Assembly: GCA_017991675.1 (NCBI GenBank)
Contig: JAGOQB010000001.1
Coordinates: forward strand, 427,165-491,164
DNA from: Phenylobacterium sp.
GTDB taxonomy: Bacteria; Pseudomonadota; Alphaproteobacteria; Caulobacterales; Caulobacteraceae
Direction of reading: 5' to 3'
Length of the DNA stretch: 64,000 nt
Below, piece after piece: positions 58,878 to 64,000 of the stretch (position 1 is the stretch's first letter; each line of letters starts with the position of its first letter). A program made the translations under genes and the position numbers. Below the pieces are notes generated by a model. That model made no database searches. It was given only the letters and a program-made list of their open reading frames with translations, and was not told the DNA's origin.

Positions 58878-59609
58878 CTACAGCCGCTCGGCCTCCATGA
58901 GCCGCTCAACCAGCCACACCCGCGCCGGGGGCAGCGGCCTGTTCACCGGCCCGAACACGAACAGCTCCAGAAAGTGCGCCGTCAGGTCCAGCCCCGCCTT
59001 GACGTCGCCGGCCGCCAGCCCGGTTTGGGCCGACAGCATGAACGGCGGCAACGGCAGCAGCCGGTCCTTGTAGGGCTCGCCGGCCTTGCGGCTCACCGCC
59101 CGCCCGGTGCGCGGGCTGACATAGATCAGGTCGTCGACCTCGCCGGTCGCCGCGCATTTCGAGAGGTCCATGCCGAAGCCCAGCTCCTGCAGCAGCCCGG
59201 CCTCGAAGCGCACGAACACCGCCGGCCAGATCTCCGGCAGCATCAGCGCCGCGGTCAGCGCCTCGAAGGCCAGGAACACACCGGGGTGCGGCTCGCGCTC
59301 GGGCAGCGCCGCAGCCGCCACCGCCGCGGCCGCCGCCAGGCCGGCCAGCGCCATGCGCTCGTCGAACAGCGCCGAGGGCCCCTCCCCCACCGGCTCCAGC
59401 TGCGCCGAACCCAACTGGTCTGACACCCGCGCCCGGTAGTGGACGATGGTCCGCGCTCCGGCTTGCAGAAACGGCTTCATCCGCCGCGAGGCCGCGCCGG
59501 CCACGTGCGCGGCGTACTTGCCGTGCCGCGCAGTCAGCAGTTCGACGATCGCCCCGGTTTCCCCATGGGCGCGCGCCGACAGCACATAGGCGTCGTCTTC
59601 GAATTCCAT
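58878..59609 (-). CDS. recO: DNA repair protein RecO
   Basis: Recombination mediator that loads RecA with RecR; 243 residues. It begins EDDAYVLSARAHGETGAIVELLTARHGKYAAHV (OB fold), has the helical middle, and lacks the four-Cys Zn finger found in some RecO proteins, keeping only one Cys in DLSKCAATGE, as in many alphaproteobacteria. ATG 59609 is preferred to the TTG just before it. It is downstream of era on the same strand, separated by a repeat. Confidence 0.9.
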   Translation of the reverse strand: MEFEDDAYVLSARAHGETGAIVELLTARHGKYAAHVAGAASRRMKPFLQAGARTIVHYRARVSDQLGSAQLEPVGEGPSALFDERMALAGLAAAAAVAAAALPEREPHPGVFLAFEALTAALMLPEIWPAVFVRFEAGLLQELGFGMDLSKCAATGEVDDLIYVSPRTGRAVSRKAGEPYKDRLLPLPPFMLSAQTGLAAGDVKAGLDLTAHFLELFVFGPVNRPLPPARVWLVERLMEAERL

Positions 59610-59618
59610 CAATCAGAT

Positions 59619-59733
59619 CCTCCCCCGCCGGGGGAGGTGGATCGGCGCGAAGCGCCGAGACGGAGGGGGCCTGCTGACGCTGTCAACGCCCCCTCACCGG
59701 GCCTGCGGCCCGGAGCTCCCCCAAAGGGGGAGC
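59619..59733. repeat. GCTCCGG/GAGGGGG intergenic repeat, copy 2
   Basis: It has terminal hairpins CCTCCCCC..GGGGGAGG on the left and GCTCCCCC AAA GGGGGAGC on the right, and an internal CGGGCC/GGCCCG stem. The reverse complement aligns with 30850-30930. It fills the gap between era and recO. Confidence 0.7.
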
Positions 59734-59752
59734 ATCTGGCCTGCTTGTCGGC

Positions 59753-60688
59753 TCAAGCGTCGAAATCCAGGCCCACGTCGCCGTAGAACTCGCGCTTGTC
59801 GGCCCAGCGCTCGTCGACCTTCACGTGCAGGAACAGGTGCACCGGGCGGTCGAACAGCTCGATCAGCTCCTCGCGCGACTTCTGGCCGATCCACTTCAGG
59901 GTCTGGCCGTTCTTGCCCAGCACGATCGGGCGTTGGCTTTCGCGCTCGACATAGATCGACTGCTCGATCCGCACCGAACCGTCCTTGCGCTCCTGGAACG
60001 CCGTGGTCTCGACGGCGGCGGCATAGGGCAGTTCCTCGTGCACGCGCAGGAACAGCTTCTCGCGGGTGATCTCGGCGGCCAGCAACCGCGCCGGCAGGTC
60101 GGCGGTCTGCTCCTCCGGATAGAGCCAGGGCCCCTCCGGCATCAGCTCGGCCAACCGCGCCTTCAGGTCGTCCACGCCCTGGCCGTCGGCGGCCGAGATC
60201 ATGAACACCTCCGAATAGACGCCGGTCTCGAACAGTTCCTGCACAATCGCCAGCATACGCTCGCGCTTGATCCCGTCGATCTTGTTTAGCGCCAGGATCA
60301 CCTTCTTGCCGGCGGCCTTCAGGCCTTCGACAATCAACTGGACGTCGGCGGCCGAGCGCTTGTCGGCCGACTTGGCGCCGGGCTCGGCGGCGGCCAGCTC
60401 GGCCTGCACGTCGACCAGGTGCACGGTGACGTCGGCCTCGTCGGCCCCGCCCCAGGCCGAGCGCACCATCGCCCGGTCCAGCCGGCGGCGCGGCGAGAAG
60501 ATGCCGGGGGTGTCGACCAGGATGACCTGCGACTCGCCGGCCATGGCGACCCCGCGCACGGGAAAGCGGGTGGTCTGGACCTTCTGGGTCACGATCGTGA
60601 CCTTGGCCCCGACCAGGCGGTTGGTCAGGGTCGACTTGCCCGCATTCGGGGCTCCGATAATCGCGGCGAAGCCGGCGCGGGTGGTCAT
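59753..60688 (-). CDS. era: GTPase Era
   Basis: Ribosome-associated GTPase for 16S rRNA maturation and 30S assembly; 311 residues. G1 GAPNAGKST, switch region TTRFPVRG, G3 DTPG, G4 NKID and a C-terminal KH domain (EELPYAAAVETTAFQERKDG, then LGKNGQTLKWIG). The start overlaps the rnc stop (ATGA), showing coupled translation. Confidence 0.97.
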   Translation of the reverse strand: MTTRAGFAAIIGAPNAGKSTLTNRLVGAKVTIVTQKVQTTRFPVRGVAMAGESQVILVDTPGIFSPRRRLDRAMVRSAWGGADEADVTVHLVDVQAELAAAEPGAKSADKRSAADVQLIVEGLKAAGKKVILALNKIDGIKRERMLAIVQELFETGVYSEVFMISAADGQGVDDLKARLAELMPEGPWLYPEEQTADLPARLLAAEITREKLFLRVHEELPYAAAVETTAFQERKDGSVRIEQSIYVERESQRPIVLGKNGQTLKWIGQKSREELIELFDRPVHLFLHVKVDERWADKREFYGDVGLDFDA

Positions 60689-61383
60689 TGAGGTCCTTCG
60701 CGTTTGAGCAGCATCACCGTGGCCGCGGCCTTTTCGGCCTCCTGACGGGAACGGCCTTCGGCAAGTTCGGGTTCATAGTCGCCCACGCTCACCGACACGG
60801 TGAACGAGGGGGCGTGGTCGGGGCCTTCGCGCCCGACCACCTTATAGAGCGGCAGCGGCAGGCCGCGGCCTTGCGCCCACTCCTGCAGCTGGGTCTTGGG
60901 ATCCTTGATCTGCGGGGCGTCCAGGCGCTCGAACTCCTCGGCCCAGAACTCCAGGAAAAAGGCGCGGGCCGCTTCCAGCCCGTCGTCGATATAGATCGCC
61001 CCGATCAGCGCCTCGCAGGCGTCGCCCAGCACGGTGTCCTTGTCGCGCGCGCCGATCTTGCTGGCGCTCGCCGCCATGCGCAGGGCGTTGGGCAGGCCGA
61101 TCCGCCGGGCGACCCGAGCGCAGGCGTGATAGTTGACGAGCCCCGCCATCAGCCGGCTCATCTCCCCTTCCCGCGCCTCGGAATTCAGCGCCATCAGCCG
61201 CTCGGCCGCGAGCAGGTTCAGCACCCGGTCGCCCAGGAACTCCAACCGCTCGTAGTGACGGACCTTGAGCGCGCCGTCGCCGACGCTGGCGTGCGTCAGC
61301 GCCCGCTCCAGAAGCTCGCGGTCATGGAATACGTGGCCGATGCGGCCTTCCAGTTCGGCGACCGCGACTTCTCGTCTGTTCAT
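60685..61383 (-). CDS. rnc: Ribonuclease III
   Basis: Double-strand-specific RNase for rRNA and mRNA processing, 232 residues. The signature ERLEFLGDRVLNLL, the second acidic cluster DACEALIGAIYID, and a C-terminal dsRNA-binding domain (DPKTQLQEWAQGRGLPLPLY). The ATG overlaps the lepB stop (ATGA), and the stop overlaps the era start, so lepB-rnc-era form a tight operon. Confidence 0.97.
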   Translation of the reverse strand: MNRREVAVAELEGRIGHVFHDRELLERALTHASVGDGALKVRHYERLEFLGDRVLNLLAAERLMALNSEAREGEMSRLMAGLVNYHACARVARRIGLPNALRMAASASKIGARDKDTVLGDACEALIGAIYIDDGLEAARAFFLEFWAEEFERLDAPQIKDPKTQLQEWAQGRGLPLPLYKVVGREGPDHAPSFTVSVSVGDYEPELAEGRSRQEAEKAAATVMLLKREGPQ

Positions 61384-62153
61384 TGGAGGATGTTGAAGAA
61401 CCGGCTGGGCCGGGCGTTCAGCACCCAGGTCCAGGGCTTGAACAGCGACGCCCCCGGGTTCCATGACAAGAGGATGATCTGCGCCTTGCCGACCAGGTTC
61501 TCGGCGGGGACGAAGCCGACCCCGATCGCGGCCGGGACGCGGCTGTCGAGCGAGTTGTCGCGGTTGTCGCCCATGAAGAAATAGTGGCCTTCCGGCACCA
61601 CGAAGGTCGGGGTCTTGTCGACGTCGCCGTCGGGGCCGAAGTCATAGGTGATGAAGGTGCGGCCGCCCGGCAGCGTCTCCTGGAAGCGTTGGACGTTGCG
61701 GGTGAAGCCGTAGCCGGAGTCGATCATCACCGGCGGCAGTTCCTTGTCGACCACTTCCTTGTCGTTGACCCACAGGCGCCCGTCGCGCATCTGCACTCGG
61801 TCGCCCGGCAGGCCGATCAACCGCTTGATGTAGTCGGTGCGGCCGTCGCGCGGCAGCTTGAAGACGATGATGTCGCCGCGCTCGGGCGAGCGCTCCATGA
61901 TCCGGCCCTTGAACAGCGGCGGGCTGAACGGGATCGAGTGGCGCGAATAGCCGTAGGAGAACTTCGAGACGATGATGTAGTCGCCTTCCAGCAGGGTCGG
62001 CTCCATCGAGGCCGACGGGATCGTGAACGGCTGGAAGAACAGCACGCGCAGGAACAGCGCGATCAGCAGCGCGTAGGCCACGGTCTTCACGATCTCGACG
62101 AAATCGTTCACCCCGCTGGCTTTGTCGGAAGCGGTCTCTGCGCGGTCGGTCAT
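61380..62153 (-). CDS. lepB: Signal peptidase I
   Basis: Membrane-bound enzyme that removes signal peptides at the periplasmic face; 257 residues. One membrane segment (about 20-40), catalytic Ser49 in IPSASMEPTLLEGDY, catalytic Lys in DYIKRLIGLPGDRV and box E GDNRDNSLDSR are present. ATG 62153 is preferred over the TTG six bases before it. It is the first gene of lepB-rnc-era. Confidence 0.96.
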   Translation of the reverse strand: MTDRAETASDKASGVNDFVEIVKTVAYALLIALFLRVLFFQPFTIPSASMEPTLLEGDYIIVSKFSYGYSRHSIPFSPPLFKGRIMERSPERGDIIVFKLPRDGRTDYIKRLIGLPGDRVQMRDGRLWVNDKEVVDKELPPVMIDSGYGFTRNVQRFQETLPGGRTFITYDFGPDGDVDKTPTFVVPEGHYFFMGDNRDNSLDSRVPAAIGVGFVPAENLVGKAQIILLSWNPGASLFKPWTWVLNARPSRFFNILQ

Positions 62154-62400
62154 CTTCAATCCTTGGCCCGAAGCAGCGGACAGTTCGCCTAGCTAGACGT
62201 TGCATTGGCCTTGAGCAAGCGCGCGGCTGAGGACTCTCCTCATGGCGCGATACGGCCAATTTGCGGCCAATCAAGCAAACTCCAGGCCAGCATTGAGCTT
62301 TCTTGCGCACGAACCGCCCCCGGCGAGTTATCCAGCGTCTCTGGCCGCCGTCGCAACTTTCCTGCCTTGCCCCCAGGCCGCCCGGGAGTATCACCAGACC

Positions 62401-63297
62401 ATGACCCGCCCCGGCCTGCCGCTGACCCACGTGCTGCTCGCGCTCGCCGTCGTGGCGGTGTGGGGCACCAATTTCGTCGTCATCCGCATCGGGCTCGACC
62501 ACCTGCCGCCGCTGACCTTCGCGGTGCTGCGCTTCACCTTCGCCCTGTTGCCGGCGGTGTTCTTCCTCAAGAAGCCGGACGTGCCCTGGAAGAACCTCGC
62601 CGCCTACGGCGTGCTGATCGGCGCCGGCCAGTTCGGACTGCTCTACATCGCCATCAACGGCTTCATCTCGCCGGGCCTGGCTTCGCTGGTGGTGCAGACC
62701 CAGGTGTTCTTCACCATCGGCCTGGCCATGTGGCTGGCCAGGGAACGCCTGCGCAGTTTCCAGGTCGTGGCCCTGGCGCTCGCCGCCATCGGCCTGCTGG
62801 TCATCGTCAGCCACAACTCCGACGCCTCGGTCACGCCGCTGGGCCTGGCCCTGGTGCTGGCCGCCGCGGCCAGTTGGGCGGGCGGCAACGCCTTCTCCCG
62901 CGCCGCCGGCCAGGTGAACATGCTCGCCTATGTGGTCTGGGCCAGCCTCTTCTCGGTGCCGCCGTTGCTGGTCCTGGCCCTGGTCTTCGAGGGGCCTGCG
63001 GCGATGATCGAGGGCGTCCGCGCCGCCGACGCCGCCACCTGGGCCGCGGTGCTCTGGCAGTCGGTCGGCAACACCCTGTTCGGCTACGCCGCCTGGGGCT
63101 GGCTGCTGTCGCGCCACCCGGCTGCGACCATCACCCCGATGGCCATGCTGGTCCCGGTCTTCGGCATGGGCGCCTCGGCGGTGTTCCTCGGCGAGAGCCT
63201 GCCGGGCTGGAAGCTGCTGGCCGCCGCCCTGGTGATGAGCGGCCTGGCGCTGAATATCTTCTGGCCGCGCCTGGAACGGCGTCTCGTCCGAGCTTAG
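62401..63297 (+). CDS. EamA/DMT-family transporter
   Basis: Inner-membrane protein of 298 residues with two EamA halves and about ten membrane segments. AVWGTNFVVIRIGLDHLPPL at the start and the second-half SWAGGNAFSRAAG are family signatures, and the end (GESLPGWKLLAAALVMSG) is typical. It resembles the amino-acid/metabolite exporter branch (YdcZ/RhaT superfamily); the substrate is unknown. It is divergent from lepB with a 247-base spacer that holds no clear gene. Confidence 0.92.
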   Translation: MTRPGLPLTHVLLALAVVAVWGTNFVVIRIGLDHLPPLTFAVLRFTFALLPAVFFLKKPDVPWKNLAAYGVLIGAGQFGLLYIAINGFISPGLASLVVQTQVFFTIGLAMWLARERLRSFQVVALALAAIGLLVIVSHNSDASVTPLGLALVLAAAASWAGGNAFSRAAGQVNMLAYVVWASLFSVPPLLVLALVFEGPAAMIEGVRAADAATWAAVLWQSVGNTLFGYAAWGWLLSRHPAATITPMAMLVPVFGMGASAVFLGESLPGWKLLAAALVMSGLALNIFWPRLERRLVRA

Positions 63298-63320
63298 CTA
63301 TCGCGGCGAGGAGATCGCCC

Positions 63321-63683
63321 ATGCCCACGCGCAAGACCGTCGACGCCTTCACCGCCCAGGTCCTGTCCGGCGACCACGTCGGCGCCATTCGCGACTGGTA
63401 CGCCGAGGACGCCTCCATGCAGGAAAACCAGAGCGCCCCACGGGTCGGTCGCGATCTGCTGATGGACGGCGAGGCCCGCACCCTGGCCCGCGTCGCCCGC
63501 GTCGAGACCGAGTTGCTCGCCCCGCCGCTGATCGACGGCGACATCGTGGCGATCCGCTGGCGCTTCACCTTCGTCCCGCACGAGGGCCCGCCGAAGACCA
63601 TGGAAGAGGTCGCCTGGCAGACCTGGCGCGGCGACAAGATCGCCCGCGAGACGTTCTTCTACGATCCCCGCCAGATGGCCTGA
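63321..63683 (+). CDS. NTF2-like / SnoaL-like domain protein
   Basis: Small protein of 120 residues with the cone-shaped NTF2-like pattern: FTAQVLSGDHVGAIRDWYAED ASMQEN at the start, a middle DGDIVAIRWRFTF strand and EEVAWQTWRGDKIARETFFYDP at the end. Function cannot be predicted; members include isomerases and polyketide cyclases. It follows the EamA gene by 23 bases with a good GAGGAG site, so the two are probably cotranscribed. Confidence 0.85.
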   Translation: MPTRKTVDAFTAQVLSGDHVGAIRDWYAEDASMQENQSAPRVGRDLLMDGEARTLARVARVETELLAPPLIDGDIVAIRWRFTFVPHEGPPKTMEEVAWQTWRGDKIARETFFYDPRQMA

Positions 63684-63731
63684 GCGCGCCTCAACATATG
63701 AGGAAGGCGGCGGTGATGGTCCGCCCTTCTC

Positions 63732-63877
63732 CCCTTGCGGGAGAAGGTGGCGCCGCGAAGCGGGGTCGGATGAGGGGAAAGCGGACTTGCAGGCGCGACT
63801 TCGCTCACCCGGGTGGATCTGGAGGGGCCGAAACCCCTCATCCGTCAGGCTAAGCCTGACACCTTCTCCCGCAAGGG
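63732..63877. repeat. Large inverted intergenic repeat (CCCTTGCGGGAGAAGGTG ends)
   Basis: CCCTTGCGGGAGAAGGTG at 63732-63749 pairs perfectly with CACCTTCTCCCGCAAGGG at 63860-63877, and GATGAGGGG/CCCCTCATC form an inner pair. This is the common proteobacterial cttctccc...gggagaag-type repeat. The left arm continues outward (CCCTTCTC before 63732), but the right arm stops at 63877 where IS-like sequence begins. Confidence 0.75.
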
Positions 63878-64000
63878 ACCTGTTGCGTAATTGGCTGATC
63901 GTGATTCCCTGGTTGTGAGCGGGGAGCGTGTTGATGGCTGTGAAGCGAGTGGGTCAAGCGAGCTTCGTAGATGCGTTGTTGTCGACGAAGGGGGGCGGAG
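63878..64000 (+). mobile_element. Left end of an IS5-type insertion sequence (runs off the window)
   Basis: From about 63878 the sequence leaves the inverted repeat and leads to a transposase start. The left end probably includes GACCTGTTGCGTAATTGG. The right end and target duplication lie outside the window. Confidence 0.6.
63934..64000 (+). CDS. IS5-family transposase (N-terminal fragment only)
   Basis: Only 22 residues are seen, starting MAVKRVGQASFVDALLSTKG. The pattern RVGQxSFxDALLS..GGG is typical of the N-terminus of IS5-group transposases. GGGGAGCGTGTTG is a suitable ribosome site. The DDE catalytic part is outside the window, so integrity cannot be judged. Confidence 0.65.
   Translation, partial: MAVKRVGQASFVDALLSTKGGG

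Overview
The window is about 68% GC and densely packed with single-copy housekeeping genes. It looks like the chromosome of an alphaproteobacterium of the order Caulobacterales, probably a Phenylobacterium or Caulobacter relative (inference from gene content; not checked by database search). Supporting signs are the bactofilin paired with an M23 peptidase, an RNase E that ends in the GWW tail known from Caulobacter, the iscR-csd-sufB-x-sufCDS-sufT-sufA operon, the aroQ-accB-accC-aat-DUF2155-NDUFA12 neighbourhood, and the lepB-rnc-era-recO cluster. I see no rRNA, tRNA, CRISPR array or prophage. The only mobile DNA is the first part of an IS5-type element at the right edge.

Left part (1-14.1 kb): a truncated thiolase-family gene, the nitrogen pair glnB-glnA with a clear terminator, a secreted penicillin/AHL-acylase-type Ntn hydrolase, parE, a membrane O-acyltransferase, a RhlE-type RNA helicase, a diguanylate cyclase with a degenerate inhibitory site, an enoyl-CoA hydratase, and a convergent LtrA-like membrane protein. 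From 21.4 kb back to 14.1 kb on the minus strand lies a nine-gene Fe-S cluster operon. It starts with an IscR-type regulator, carries two different cysteine desulfurases, and contains a conserved-looking 134-residue protein of unknown function translationally coupled between sufB and sufC.

Middle (21.5-41.9 kb): an alpha/beta hydrolase, an M20 amidohydrolase behind anmK, tyrS, a bcp peroxiredoxin, the M23 peptidase-bactofilin pair, a ComB-like phosphatase, prfB with an intact programmed +1 frameshift, PBP1A, an AmiC-type amidase, rne with a long leader, a BepA-like M48 protease with TPRs, a DsbA-like lipoprotein and an FAD oxidoreductase. Several of these act on the cell wall and envelope.

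Right part (41.9-64 kb): an SDR, a 2-hydroxychromene-2-carboxylate isomerase coupled to thiSG, aroQ-accBC, aat, DUF2155, NDUFA12, an 827-residue protein that appears to be a catalytically dead descendant of class II ribonucleotide reductase (NrdJ), a pentapeptide-repeat protein, aspS, a beta-lactamase-fold hydrolase, parC, a VapBC pair, recO-era-rnc-lepB, an EamA transporter and an NTF2-like protein.

At least four families of 75-150 bp palindromic intergenic repeats occur twice each in the window. One family is a double hairpin found between convergent gene ends. It supplies the stop codon of a neighbouring gene at both sites and shows compensatory base changes in its stem. The NrdJ-like pseudoenzyme, the unknown suf-operon protein and the covarying hairpin repeats are the most promising leads.
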